The position numbers were made by a program, and so were the translations under genes. From Gemmatimonadota bacterium (GTDB lineage: Bacteria > Gemmatimonadota > Gemmatimonadetes > Gemmatimonadales > Gemmatimonadaceae), in NCBI GenBank assembly GCA_003223455.1, contig QHVE01000013.1, positions 1 through 64,000 on the forward strand: DNA of 64,000 bases, read 5' to 3'. The notes beneath the pieces were generated by a model. That model worked only from the letters and a program-made list of their open reading frames with translations. It was not told the DNA's origin and made no database searches. This document shows positions 10,395-19,749 of the stretch, one piece after another. The first letter of the stretch is position 1, and the number at the start of each line of letters is the position of its first letter.

Positions 10395-11756
10395 TCAGTA
10401 CACGAGCATGAGAGGATTCTCGATCAGGCGGCGAAGCGTCTGAAGGAACTTCGCGCCGACGGCGCCGTCGATGATGCGATGATCGCAGCTCATCGTGACG
10501 CGCACGCGGCTGCGCACGACGGGCTCGCCGTTCACGACGACGAGCTTCTCCTCGCTCGTGCCGATCGCGAGGATGCCGGCCTCGGGGGGATTGATGATCG
10601 CGGTGAACTGGTCGATGCCGAACATGCCGAGGTTGCTCACCGAGAAGGTCGAGCCGGTGAACTCCTCGGGCTTGAGCTTCCGCTCGCGTGCCCGCTTGGC
10701 GAGCTCCTTCGCCTCACGGGAGATCTCGCTCATGCGCTTGCGGTCGGCATCCCAGATGACGGGGACGATCAGCCCATCGTCGGTGGCGACGGCCATGCCG
10801 AGGTGCACGCGATTGTGGTACCGGATCTTGTCGTTGAGCCAGTGTGCGTTGACTTCCGGGTGCTGCGAGAGAGCGACGGCGGTCGCCTTCAGCAGCACGT
10901 CGTTGACGGAGACCTTGAACTGGTCACCAAGCTCCGTCATCGCCTTTCGCATCTCCATCACGCGCGTGAGGTCGAACTCCGCGGTGAGGTAGAACGTCGG
11001 GATGGGACCGATGGACTCGCCGAGGCGGCGCGCGATCGTCTTGCGGATGCTCGTGAGCGGCTCGTCGTGGTAGTCGCCCTCGCGCGGGATGACGGGTGCG
11101 CTCGGCGTGACGGCCGCGGCGCTCGGCGCGGCGGCGCCGGCGGCGGCAGCTGCTTCGATGTCGCGCTTGATGATGCGGCCGTTCGGTCCGGAGCCCTGCA
11201 CGCTGTGGAGGTCGAGCCCGCGCTCGCTGGCCAGGCGGCGGGCCAACGGGGACGAGCGAACGTCGCCGGTGGGCGGCTGGATGTTGCCACCCGAGGGAGC
11301 GGGCGCCGCCGGGCCGCCACCAGGAGAGGCGGGGGGCGTCGCGGCCACCTTCTGCTGCGGCGGTGTGCTGGCTTCGCCCTGCGATTCCTCGGCGCGACGC
11401 GGGATGGAGGAAGCGCCCGCGGTCTCCTGCTGCGTGGCGACCACTTTCTCCGGAGTCGGCGCGCCAGCCGCAGGGGCCGGAGCACCGGCGCCGGCGACTA
11501 GCGCATCGATGTTCTCGTCCGCCGTGGCGATCACACCGGCGAGTGTGCCGACCGGTGCAGTGTCGCCTTCGTTGATGAGCCGCTTCCGCAGCACGCCGTC
11601 GCCGCGTGCGACGAGCTCCATGATCGCCTTGTCCGTCTCGACCTCGGCGAGCGCCTCACCGCTCTTGACCGTGTCGCCTTCGTTCTTGAGCCACTTGACC
11701 AGGCGCCCCTCCTCCATCGTGGGGGAGAGCGCCTCCATGAAGACTTTGGTTGCCAT
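10395..11756 (-). CDS. pdhC: Pyruvate dehydrogenase E2, dihydrolipoamide acetyltransferase
   Basis: Core of the pyruvate dehydrogenase complex; accepts acetyl from E1 on lipoate and passes it to CoA. One N-terminal lipoyl domain has the lipoylated lysine in EVETDKAIMELV (Lys43). A long Ala/Pro/Gly linker (about 85-165) leads to a peripheral-subunit-binding domain (167-201, RSSPLARRLASERGL and GPNGRIIKRDI). The catalytic domain ends with SCDHRIIDG (His426, Asp430). The length of 453 residues suits a single-lipoyl E2. It lies between pdhB (18-base gap) and lpdA. Confidence 0.97.
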   Translation of the reverse strand: MATKVFMEALSPTMEEGRLVKWLKNEGDTVKSGEALAEVETDKAIMELVARGDGVLRKRLINEGDTAPVGTLAGVIATADENIDALVAGAGAPAPAAGAPTPEKVVATQQETAGASSIPRRAEESQGEASTPPQQKVAATPPASPGGGPAAPAPSGGNIQPPTGDVRSSPLARRLASERGLDLHSVQGSGPNGRIIKRDIEAAAAAGAAAPSAAAVTPSAPVIPREGDYHDEPLTSIRKTIARRLGESIGPIPTFYLTAEFDLTRVMEMRKAMTELGDQFKVSVNDVLLKATAVALSQHPEVNAHWLNDKIRYHNRVHLGMAVATDDGLIVPVIWDADRKRMSEISREAKELAKRARERKLKPEEFTGSTFSVSNLGMFGIDQFTAIINPPEAGILAIGTSEEKLVVVNGEPVVRSRVRVTMSCDHRIIDGAVGAKFLQTLRRLIENPLMLVY

Positions 11757-11774
11757 TGACGGTGACTCGGGGGG

Positions 11775-12755
11775 TCAGTCGAGATACATCACTTTCCGAA
11801 CGGCGGCGATCGCCTTCGGCAGGTCGGGCTTGGCGGCCTTCTCGAGGCCCTTCGCGTACGGCATCGGCGTGTCCGCCTGATGCACGCGCACGACCGGCGC
11901 GTCGAGGTAGTCGAAGCAGTCGCGCTGGATGTAATCCACCACCTGGGCGCCGACGCCGCACATCTCCCACCCTTCCTCGAGCACGACGGCGCGGTTGGTC
12001 TTCTTCACCGACTCGCCGATCGCCTCGACGTCCATCGGCCGAATGGTGCGCAGATCTACGACGTCGATGTTGATGCCCTCTTTCGCGAGCTGGTCGGCGG
12101 CCTGGAGGGCGACGAGCACCATCTTGCCGTGGGTGATGATCGAGCAGTGCTCGCCTTCGCGCTTGAGCTCCGCCTTGCCGAGCGGGATGAGATACTCCTC
12201 ATCGGGTACCTCGCCCTTGGTGTTGTAGAGCATCTCCCCCTCGAGCACGCAGACCGGATTGTCGTCGCGAATCGCGCTCTTGAGGAGCCCCTTCGCGTCG
12301 TACGGAGTGCCGGGCGCGATGACCTTGAGGCCAGGGATGTGCGCGAGCCAGCTCTCCCAGGCCTGCGAGTGCTGCGCCGAGAGCTGCAGGGCGGCGCCAT
12401 TCGGGCCGCGGAAGACGATCGGCATCTTGTACTGGCCGCCCGACATGTACAGCATCTTCGCGGCGGCGTTCACGACCTGATCGAGCGCGAGGAGCGCGAA
12501 GTTCCACGTCATGAACTCGATGACCGGGCGGAGCCCAACCATCGCCGCACCGACACCGACGCCGGCGAATCCGAGCTCGGTGATCGGCGTGTCGACGACG
12601 CGCATCTCGCCGAACTCCTGCAGGAATCCCTTGGACACCTTGTACGCGCCCTGATAGACGGCGACTTCCTCGCCCATGAGGAACACGCGATCGTCGCGCT
12701 GCATCTCCTCACGAATGGCGGCGCCGAGGGCGTCTCTGTATGTGATTACCGGCAT
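11775..12755 (-). CDS. pdhB: Pyruvate dehydrogenase E1 component, beta subunit
   Basis: Beta subunit of the heterotetrameric E1, which decarboxylates pyruvate with thiamine diphosphate. The protein is 326 residues, the normal size. It starts MPVITYRDALGAAIREEMQR and shows MGEEVAVYQGAYKVSKGF and a C-terminal transketolase domain with VVDLRTIRPMDVEAI and EEGWEMCGVGAQV. The partner pdhA is upstream, but the two are separated by 217 bases holding a large repeat, an unusual gap for E1 subunits, which are normally adjacent. Confidence 0.96.
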   Translation of the reverse strand: MPVITYRDALGAAIREEMQRDDRVFLMGEEVAVYQGAYKVSKGFLQEFGEMRVVDTPITELGFAGVGVGAAMVGLRPVIEFMTWNFALLALDQVVNAAAKMLYMSGGQYKMPIVFRGPNGAALQLSAQHSQAWESWLAHIPGLKVIAPGTPYDAKGLLKSAIRDDNPVCVLEGEMLYNTKGEVPDEEYLIPLGKAELKREGEHCSIITHGKMVLVALQAADQLAKEGINIDVVDLRTIRPMDVEAIGESVKKTNRAVVLEEGWEMCGVGAQVVDYIQRDCFDYLDAPVVRVHQADTPMPYAKGLEKAAKPDLPKAIAAVRKVMYLD

Positions 12756-12769
12756 TGATGAGCGAGAAA

Positions 12770-12970
12770 GTTGGGAACCAGAGAACTGGTGAACCAGGGA
12801 GTTAGTGAGTTGGGTAGCTGGTTAGCTGGTCGGTTGATTGGTGAGTTGAACTGCACGGGCCACTCAACCGGCGTACGACTCCACGTGGCGGCTCCACGCG
12901 GGTTGTGGCCGGGCCGTTCAGTTCACTAGTTCACCGACCAACTCACTAGCGATCCAATTCACCAACTCAC
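12770..12970. repeat. Octamer-repeat element, copy A (inside the pdh operon)
   Basis: The left arm (12770-12851) is made of degenerate TGAGTTGG/AGCTGGTT units. The right arm (12918-12969) has the complementary CCAACTCA units. A GC-rich centre lies between them, so the whole is a large imperfect inverted repeat. The 25 bases at 12921-12945 are identical to 37256-37280 in copy B. The right arm ends within a few bases of the pdhA stop codon. No ORF is supported in this stretch. Confidence 0.8.
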
Positions 12971-12972
12971 CC

Positions 12973-14004
<1,032 letters not shown>

Positions 14005-14024
14005 GGCGTAACTGCTCGGTGTGG

Positions 14025-14045
14025 AGTGGGGAGTGGGGAGTGGGA
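14025..14045. repeat. Short heptamer tandem repeat upstream of pdhA
   Basis: Three consecutive 7-bp units (AGTGGGG, AGTGGGG, AGTGGGA) lie between lipA and pdhA, 20-40 bases before the pdhA start. On the sense strand they read as CCCCACT units. The tract would sit in the pdhA leader. Confidence 0.7.
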
Positions 14046-14113
14046 AGTCTGAAGCCACGGAGTCTCGAGGGGCGTTGGCGTCACCCTCGACCTCCGATGC
14101 CCCACCGCGGTTT

Positions 14114-15022
14114 TCATACGCCCGCCGCCTGGACCTGCTCCCACGCATGGTAGCTGGACCGCACGAGCGGGCCGCTTTCCACGTGACGGAAGCCGAGCTC
14201 CATGCCGATCGCATAGAACCGGCGGAAGTCCTCGGGCGTGACGTAGCGATCGAGCGGGATGTGGCCGTCCGACGGCCGCAGATACTGGCCGAGGGTGAGG
14301 ATGTCCACGTCGACGGCGCGGAGATCCTTCATGACGGCGACGATCTCCTCGTTCGTCTCGCCCATGCCGAGGATCATCCCCGTCTTGGTGGGGATCTGTG
14401 GGGCGAGACGCTTCGAGGTGGTGAAGATGTCCATGACGCGAGCGTATCGCCCGCCCGGCCGGCACTTCTTGTACAATCTCGGCACCGTCTCGGTGTTGTG
14501 ATTGTAGATGTCCGGCTCCGCTTCGAGCACCGTCCGAATGGAGGCTTCGCGGCCCTGAAAATCGGGGACGAGCACCTCGACGGACGTCTGAGGGGACCGC
14601 GCCTTGATCTGCCGGATCGTCTCGGCGAACGCCCAGGCGCCGAAATCCGGTAGATCATCGCGGTCGACCGACGTCAGGACGACGTGCTGCAGGCGCATCG
14701 TCGACGCGGCTTCGGCGACCCGCTCCGGCTCGGTGGGGTCGAACTTCGGCGGCCGCCCATGGGCGACGGCGCAGTAGGCGCAGTTCCGCGTACAGACGTC
14801 GCCGAGGATCATGAAGGTCGCGGTGCCGTGCTCCCAGCACTCACCGACGTTCGGACAGTGCGCTTCCTCGCAGACCGTGTGGAGGTCGAGGTTGCGCATG
14901 AGCTGCTTGAGGCGGAGGTAGTTCGGGCCTCCGGGCGCCTTCACCTTGAGCCAGGAAGGCTTCCGTTCCGGAAGCGCCTCGGCCCGATGCCGGCCCATGA
15001 TCTGGTAGAGGGGTTCGCCCAT
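14114..15022 (-). CDS. lipA: Lipoyl synthase
   Basis: Radical-SAM enzyme that inserts two sulfurs into protein-bound octanoyl groups. From ATG 15022 (MGEPLYQIMGRHRAEAL) the protein is 302 residues, a normal size. The auxiliary cluster cysteines are at 51, 56 and 62 (CEEAHCPNVGEC), the radical-SAM cysteines at 77, 81 and 84 (CTRNCAYC), and the C-terminal RSSYHA provides the conserved serine ligand. The open frame extends to 15352, but the extra residues lack similarity to the family. It is the first gene of the lipoylation/pyruvate dehydrogenase cluster. No clear promoter was recognised in 15023-15209. Confidence 0.95.
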   Translation of the reverse strand: MGEPLYQIMGRHRAEALPERKPSWLKVKAPGGPNYLRLKQLMRNLDLHTVCEEAHCPNVGECWEHGTATFMILGDVCTRNCAYCAVAHGRPPKFDPTEPERVAEAASTMRLQHVVLTSVDRDDLPDFGAWAFAETIRQIKARSPQTSVEVLVPDFQGREASIRTVLEAEPDIYNHNTETVPRLYKKCRPGGRYARVMDIFTTSKRLAPQIPTKTGMILGMGETNEEIVAVMKDLRAVDVDILTLGQYLRPSDGHIPLDRYVTPEDFRRFYAIGMELGFRHVESGPLVRSSYHAWEQVQAAGV

Positions 15023-15209
15023 GCTCAGCGGGAAGGTAGTGGTCGACGCGAGGTCAAGTAAGTGTGCATAACCCTCTAAAGACCGCCTAGGAGGATAGCG
15101 ATTTCGAGAGGTGCAAAATGGTCGAATCCGCCCTCGTCGGGACGCTCCGGTGGCGACCGCGGCTCGATGGGCGGCACGTCCAACGCCCGACTTCCGCCGA
15201 ACCCGCGGC

Positions 15210-16289
15210 TCAGTGGCGCGACGAGCGCAATTCGGGGCGGTCGACGCGAAACGGGTCCAACTCCGGAGTCGCGTCGCCAAGCAGCACTCCGGCGAGCTGA
15301 GCCGCAGCCCAGGGGGCGAAGAGGATGCCGTTTCGCGAGTAGCCGCACGCATACACCAATGCGGGGGACTCGGGATCGGCTCCCAGGATCGGATGCGTGT
15401 CGAGCGACATCGGGCGCAGGCCGGCCCAGTGGTCCACGACCAGGGCGTTCGCCAGCGCCGGAATGGCGCGCGCGGCGATGCTCCGCAGCACGGAGAGACC
15501 CCCGAGCGAGGTCTCGTTCTCGAAGCCGGCTTCCTCGCTCGTCGCGCCGATCAGCACGGTGTCACCGCGCGGAACGAGGTAGCCGCCGCCTCCATAGGCG
15601 ACGTGGCGAGTCGGCGACTGATCCAGGCGGAGCAGCTGGCCCCGCACGGGACGAACCGGGATCCGGCGCGGCAGACCGGGGAGACCGCCGGCCCAGGCGC
15701 CCGTACAGAGCACGAGGCGCGTGGCGAAGAACCGCCCCCGCGTCGGGGTGAGGGCGCTCGGTTGATCGGCGTCGATCGAGAGGACCTCGGCGCCGATGCG
15801 GCGGATCGCGTCCGTGCCCGCGATGGCCCGCTCGAGCGCGTCCATGAGCACCAGGTTGTCGACGGCGCCATCGAACGGATGAAGGAGCGCGCCGTGGTGG
15901 CTGGCGAATGCCGGCTCGCGCTCGGCGAGGGCGGCCGAGTCGAGCCACTCGGCGCCCGCCGGTGCTCGTCGGCGGAGCGCGTCGGCGTCGGTGTCGGACG
16001 TGAGCTGGAGGATCCCACGGCGATCGAGCGGGACGTCGATCCCCGTGCGGTCGTGCAGCGCGGCGAGATAGTGCGGGTAGTAATCGCGCGCGGCGATCCC
16101 CGCGGAACGCATCGCGGGCGGAAGCTCCTCGATGGATGGCGCGAGCATTCCTGCAGCGGCGCGTGAGGCGGCGCCGGGGCGCGGCATGTCGAGAATGATG
16201 ACGCTCAACTCGCGCCGCGCGGCCTCGAGCGCCACGGTGAGTCCGGCGATCCCGCCGCCAAGGACGAGGACGTCCGCCGTCGTGCTCAC
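15210..16289 (-). CDS. thiO: Glycine oxidase ThiO-like FAD-dependent amine oxidase
   Basis: DAO-family flavoprotein of 359 residues. It has an N-terminal FAD-binding Rossmann motif (VLGGGIAGLTVALEAARR, residues 9-26), a substrate-binding region around GGGGYLVPRGDTVLIGATSEEAGF, and C-terminal GLRPMSLDTHPILG and CGYSRNGILFAPW, all typical of ThiO. ThiO makes dehydroglycine for the thiamine thiazole ring in aerobes. No other thi gene and no THI-box riboswitch was recognised nearby, so assignment to thiamine synthesis rests on sequence alone; a general D-amino-acid or sarcosine-type oxidase is the alternative. Confidence 0.85.
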   Translation of the reverse strand: MSTTADVLVLGGGIAGLTVALEAARRELSVIILDMPRPGAASRAAAGMLAPSIEELPPAMRSAGIAARDYYPHYLAALHDRTGIDVPLDRRGILQLTSDTDADALRRRAPAGAEWLDSAALAEREPAFASHHGALLHPFDGAVDNLVLMDALERAIAGTDAIRRIGAEVLSIDADQPSALTPTRGRFFATRLVLCTGAWAGGLPGLPRRIPVRPVRGQLLRLDQSPTRHVAYGGGGYLVPRGDTVLIGATSEEAGFENETSLGGLSVLRSIAARAIPALANALVVDHWAGLRPMSLDTHPILGADPESPALVYACGYSRNGILFAPWAAAQLAGVLLGDATPELDPFRVDRPELRSSRH

Positions 16290-16439
16290 GAGGTCACGCG
16301 CCGTCTTGCGGCCGAGGGTCTCATGTGCGCAATCTCACTCCCGGTCACGGCGGGTTCCAGGTCGACGGGCGTGATGGCGATGAAACCCGTCACCGAGGGC
16401 GCGCGTACGTGGAGTCAGACCAGTTCGGGAGACCGCACC

Positions 16440-16664
16440 ATGCTGCGCACCATCTTCATGATCGGCCTGTTCGCCATCGGCGGGCTGTTCGTCCTCAAAA
16501 TCGCGTTCGGGCTGTTCGGCGTCGCGCTCGGCATCTTCGGCGTGCTGCTCGCGCTGGCGATCAAAGTGTTGATCATCGGAGGGTTGATCTATCTGGTGAT
16601 CAGGATTTTCTCTCCGGATACGGCGAGACGGTTGAGGCAGAAGTGGTCAGGGAGTTCCTACTGA
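16440..16664 (+). CDS. Small hydrophobic membrane protein of unknown function
   Basis: A 74-residue protein beginning MLRTIFMIGLFAIGGLF at ATG 16440, with GGGAGAC as a well placed Shine-Dalgarno; an earlier in-frame ATG at 16323 lacks one. Nearly all of residues 4-57 is hydrophobic, enough for two membrane helices (about 5-25 and 31-57), followed by a basic tail (DTARRLRQKWSGSSY). No family was recognised. The gene is divergent from thiO, ends at the start of a GGTACC-rich repeat, and is followed by a strong intrinsic terminator at 16776-16813. Confidence 0.7.
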   Translation: MLRTIFMIGLFAIGGLFVLKIAFGLFGVALGIFGVLLALAIKVLIIGGLIYLVIRIFSPDTARRLRQKWSGSSY

Positions 16665-16720
16665 ACTGCCACCGCGCGTACTCGGTACCACCGACGTAGC
16701 TGTACCCGGTACCGGTTGGA
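16661..16720. repeat. GGTACC-rich inverted repeat, left copy
   Basis: This segment contains GTACTCGGTACC, GACGTAG and ACCCGGTACCGG. Its reverse complement recurs at 16981-17040 with most positions matching, so the two are inverted copies of about 50 bp flanking the four-helix-bundle ORF. It begins at the stop codon of the small membrane gene. Confidence 0.75.
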
Positions 16721-16775
16721 GGCTCCCGGAGATCGGGGATGCCCCACGCTTCGGAATGGTTTCAGCCGCGTTGAC

Positions 16776-16813
16776 AAGGTGCGCGCCTTCATCGAAAGGC
16801 GCGCACCTTTTTC
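16776..16813 (+). terminator. Intrinsic terminator after the small membrane gene
   Basis: A perfect 14-bp stem (16776-16789 with 16796-16809) around a 6-base loop, rich in GC (GGTGCGCGCC), ends in a run of five T at 16808-16812. It points along the plus strand and should stop transcripts from the gene at 16440. It sits 4 bases before the ATG of the next ORF, so that ORF would not be reached by read-through. Confidence 0.85.
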
Positions 16814-16816
16814 TTG

Positions 16817-17047
16817 ATGCACGACTTTCGAAGGCTCGAAGTCTGGCGTCGAGCGCTGGCATTGGCGATCGCGAGCGAACGAGAGAGCCGCCGCTTTCCT
16901 CGCTCGGATCATGGGGTGATCGCAGCTCAGCTCCGCCGTGCCGCGCTCTCGATCCCTGCGAACATCGCCGAAGGGAGCGTCCAGCCGGTACCGGGTGCCT
17001 GCTACGTCAGTCGTACCGAGTACTTCAGTGGTTGTCCAGCTCCGTGA
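16817..17047 (+). pseudogene. Truncated four-helix-bundle (S23/TIGR02436-type) protein
   Basis: The first 55 or so residues (MHDFRRLEVWRRALALAI ... RRAALSIPANIAEGS) match the N-terminal half of the four-helix-bundle family found in 23S rRNA intervening sequences and as avd genes of diversity-generating retroelements. After NIAEGS the family normally continues for 50-60 residues with a second pair of helices. Here the frame runs instead into the right-hand GGTACC repeat and encodes an unrelated tail (VQPVPGACYVSRTEYF). A terminator ends 4 bases before the ATG and no promoter or Shine-Dalgarno is evident. I read it as a remnant cut by the repeat. No reverse transcriptase or rRNA is nearby. Confidence 0.7.
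16981..17040. repeat. GGTACC-rich inverted repeat, right copy
   Basis: Contains CCGGTACCGGGTGCC, GCTACGTCAG and GTACCGAGTAC, the inverted counterpart of 16661-16720. It overlaps the truncated end of the four-helix-bundle ORF and the last codons and stop (17025-17027) of the minus-strand gene that follows. Confidence 0.75.
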
Positions 17048-17930
17048 CTACCGCCCACACGAGCATCGGCACCATGATCTCATGATGCCCCGTGATCTCG
17101 TAGCCTTTCCCGCTGTGCAGCGTGGGGCGCTGGACGACGTTCATGCGCGGGCGGTAGTGGCGCTGCATGTCGAGGTCGACGCTCGTGAAGTGCTCGGGCT
17201 TGCCGCCGCCGAGGTTGCGGGCGATCGTGAGCGCCTTGAGGAACACCTCCGGCATGATCACGGCGCTGCCGAGGTTGAGCACGACGCCGCCGTCGTCGAG
17301 GCGGGGCAGCGAGCCGGCGAGTCGACGGAAGTCGCGGTGGCTGGTGTCGCCGATCGCCGCGCCGTTCGCCGCCGGGTGCTGGTGGATGATCTCGGCACCG
17401 AGGGCCGCGTGGACCGTGAGCGGGATGCGATGACGACGCGCGGCGAGCAGGAGTGAGAGCTCCGGATTGGCGAGCGTGGACTGCTGCTCCAGCTCGCGAC
17501 CGAGGCACTCGCCCATGCCGAGGGCGTCGCGCATCCCTGCGACGAAGGCCTCGTTCATCTCGCGTCCCGTCTCCTCGGCCATGCCGAAGGTGCCATCCCT
17601 GAGACCGGCGGCGACGTCTTCGGACGTCGCGCCGAAGCGTGCGACCTCGTAGTCGTGGATCGCGGCGGAGCCGTTCATCGCGACGTGCGTGAGGATGCCG
17701 CGGCGCATCAGCTCGATGAGCACGGGGGCGAGACCGGTCTTCACGACGTGGCCGCCGAGCATGACGACGACGCCCCGCGCGCGGCGGGCCGCATCGGCGA
17801 CCGCGCCGACGACGGCGCGAAAGTCCCGCGCGACGAGCACGTCGGGGAGCGCGTGGAGGAAGGCGCGGAACGAACGGTCGTCCGCGGGCGGCTGCGCGAA
17901 GTCGCGCGCGCTCACCTTGTTCTCGCGCAC
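17025..17930 (-). CDS. Conserved protein of unknown function, possibly deoxyhypusine-synthase-like fold
   Basis: A 301-residue protein from GTG 17930 (MRENKVSARDFAQPP). Striking conserved-looking blocks are GVVVMLGGHVVKTGLAPVLI, NGSAAIHDYEVARFGATSED, TVHAALGAEIIHQHPAANG and VVLNLGSAVIMPEVFLKAL, followed by HYRPRMNVVQRP and GYEITGHHEIMVPML. Glycine-rich nucleotide-binding-like turns and several histidines suggest an enzyme. I have seen this kind of sequence in bacterial proteins loosely related to deoxyhypusine synthase, but no catalytic lysine can be assigned, so no function is claimed. It lies 65 bases after the DUF3108 gene in the same direction, and may be third in an operon with it and the glycosyltransferase. 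Its last codons lie in a repeat. Confidence 0.75.
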   Translation of the reverse strand: MRENKVSARDFAQPPADDRSFRAFLHALPDVLVARDFRAVVGAVADAARRARGVVVMLGGHVVKTGLAPVLIELMRRGILTHVAMNGSAAIHDYEVARFGATSEDVAAGLRDGTFGMAEETGREMNEAFVAGMRDALGMGECLGRELEQQSTLANPELSLLLAARRHRIPLTVHAALGAEIIHQHPAANGAAIGDTSHRDFRRLAGSLPRLDDGGVVLNLGSAVIMPEVFLKALTIARNLGGGKPEHFTSVDLDMQRHYRPRMNVVQRPTLHSGKGYEITGHHEIMVPMLVWAVVTELDNH

Positions 17931-17995
17931 CGCGACGGGGACGGTGCGGACGCCCGAGAGATCGGCCTCGGCGGGAGCGGAGGGCGCCGCCGAGT

Positions 17996-18766
17996 CTACG
18001 GCTTGGCGCTCGTCCGCGCCGGAGCTGGACGGTACGATTTGAGGTACAGGTTGAGGGATCCGATCTTCAAGCCCGACTTCATCTGCAGCATGATGTGATT
18101 CTCGTCGTCCGAAAGCCAGACCTCGGCGTGGCCGTTCTCGGAGAAGAGGCCGCGCGACTTGATGACGGGCTGGATGACGACGGCGTCGAACTCGCCGCCC
18201 GGAACGCGGATGCGCTCTCGGCGCAGCACGCGGATCGTGACGGGGTTGCGATCGGGACGGAAGTATCGCTCGAAGCTGTACGTCTCGCCGACGTTGAGCG
18301 GAATGGTGCGCAGAAAGTAGATGAAGGAGCCATCGTCGAGCGGGTTGTGGACGCTGACCTCTTCTTCCTGGCCGTTCTCAGTGAACACGGCGCGGTCGGG
18401 GAAGAACTCGAACGTGCGCTCGACGTCGCGACTGCCTTCGTGCTGGTCCTGGAGATAGCGAAGCGAGTTGCCCGTCCGCGTGTCGATCCAGCTCTCGTAC
18501 CGATCATTCACCCGGTACATGAAGTTGCCGCCGCGCACCGTGAACACGGTGTGCCAGGTCTCGCGACCGCGCACCTCCTGCAGTCCTTCCACCTCCATGG
18601 TGCCGCTGCCGACCTTCAGCCGGCCGAAGCGCACCTCGTACTCGAGCCGCTCCCCGACCGCGTAGGGCACGGGCAGCCTTCCTCCGTCCTGCGCGAGCAC
18701 GGAGGGGCCGACGAGCAGCGCGGCGAATGCGAGCCCGCGCAGCCGCCGGGCCGAGAGTCGGATCAT
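17996..18766 (-). CDS. Exported DUF3108 domain protein
   Basis: A 256-residue protein from ATG 18766, where the ATGA overlap with the upstream glycosyltransferase stop fixes the start. A signal peptide (MIRLSARRLRGLAFAALL ... VLAQ) precedes a beta-rich domain beginning YAVGERLEYEVRFGRLKVG, the hallmark of DUF3108, with YESWIDTRTGNSLRY and GLFSENGHAEVWLSDDENH further on. The family is periplasmic and its role is unknown. The coupling to a glycosyltransferase suggests an envelope function, but this is inference. Confidence 0.88.
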   Translation of the reverse strand: MIRLSARRLRGLAFAALLVGPSVLAQDGGRLPVPYAVGERLEYEVRFGRLKVGSGTMEVEGLQEVRGRETWHTVFTVRGGNFMYRVNDRYESWIDTRTGNSLRYLQDQHEGSRDVERTFEFFPDRAVFTENGQEEEVSVHNPLDDGSFIYFLRTIPLNVGETYSFERYFRPDRNPVTIRVLRRERIRVPGGEFDAVVIQPVIKSRGLFSENGHAEVWLSDDENHIMLQMKSGLKIGSLNLYLKSYRPAPARTSAKP

Positions 18767-19617
18767 GCGCGCGCGGCTCGTACACTGCGGCCACGCGCGC
18801 CGCGCGCGAAGCGCAGCAATGCCATGGCATCGCTCCACGCCCGCACGCGCGTCTCGCGCGAGCGCACGTCGTAGCGAGGCGTCAGCTCCACCGTTTCCAC
18901 GCGCCGGGCGTGCGGGGCCGCACGCAGCAGGAGGTCGACATTGGCGGTCCAGCCTTCGCCCCCGAGCAGCGGCGCATCGCCGCGCTCCTTGATCAGATCG
19001 CGGATGACCGACACGCGGTAGAGCCGAAGCGTGCCGAACGGATCGCGCACACCGGCCACCGAGACGAATGGGCGAATGAGCCAGGGAGCGACGCGGCGAA
19101 GCGTGCGGACGGGCTGCGGCACTGACGGCGCGTCGTCGGGCCGTTCGGCGACCACGATGTCGGCGCCGCCGTCGAACCGCTTCAGCAGCTCGGGCAGGTG
19201 CTCGGGCTGATCCGTGAAGTCGGCCTGGAGCAGGATCACGGCGTCACGTCGAGGATATCGCGTCCGGCGCGACGCCTCGCGGCAGAGCGCGTCGACAGCG
19301 GCGGCGTAGCCGACACGCGTGCCCCCGAGGACGCTCAGCGGCATCACCTTGTGATAGGGCGCGAGGGTCTCGGCCGTCGCGTCGGTGCTGCCGTCGTCGT
19401 ACACGAGCACCTCGTATTCGCGCGGCTGCTCCTGGAACACCTTGCGCAGGCGCCAGATGAGGAGACCGACGGTGGGGGCTTCGTTGTAGGCGGGGATGCA
19501 GAAGTACAGCACGAAATCCTGGATGCGCGAGGGCGGGGCGTTTCGAAAGCTAGGTATGTCAATGGGACGCTCGCCACCCTCGGCGAGGCACTTCGCTCCC
19601 GCGGATATACCCGCCAT
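18763..19617 (-). CDS. Glycosyltransferase family 2 protein
   Basis: A GT-A type glycosyltransferase of up to 284 residues. The conserved core begins LYFCIPAYNEAPTVGLLI near residue 37. The nucleotide-sugar acidic motif is YDDGSTDAT, and the metal-binding region reads LLQADFTDQPEHL (DxD-like). No membrane helices are apparent, so this is probably a cytosolic dolichol-phosphate-mannose-synthase-like enzyme acting on a lipid carrier. The first 35 residues look weakly conserved, so the start may lie a little downstream. It overlaps the DUF3108 gene by ATGA. Confidence 0.88.
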   Translation of the reverse strand: MAGISAGAKCLAEGGERPIDIPSFRNAPPSRIQDFVLYFCIPAYNEAPTVGLLIWRLRKVFQEQPREYEVLVYDDGSTDATAETLAPYHKVMPLSVLGGTRVGYAAAVDALCREASRRTRYPRRDAVILLQADFTDQPEHLPELLKRFDGGADIVVAERPDDAPSVPQPVRTLRRVAPWLIRPFVSVAGVRDPFGTLRLYRVSVIRDLIKERGDAPLLGGEGWTANVDLLLRAAPHARRVETVELTPRYDVRSRETRVRAWSDAMALLRFARGARGRSVRAARA

Positions 19618-19749
19618 GCGGACGCGCGTTCAGCGCGGTGGGCGCGCTCGCCGTCGCTTGCGAGCGCTGCATGCAGTGTTTAGCCTGACGCCTCACCTCA
19701 TGCGTCCCGCCCCGGCGGGCGCCACTCGTCTCGCGAGATTCTGACGTCC

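Noticed and set aside
15023-15209. THI-box riboswitch near thiO
   Set aside because: The region is downstream of thiO, and no CUGAGA-type core was found on either strand.
16814-17047. Intervening-sequence protein inside a 23S rRNA gene, or avd of a diversity-generating retroelement
   Set aside because: No rRNA, reverse transcriptase or template repeat is nearby, and the ORF is truncated.
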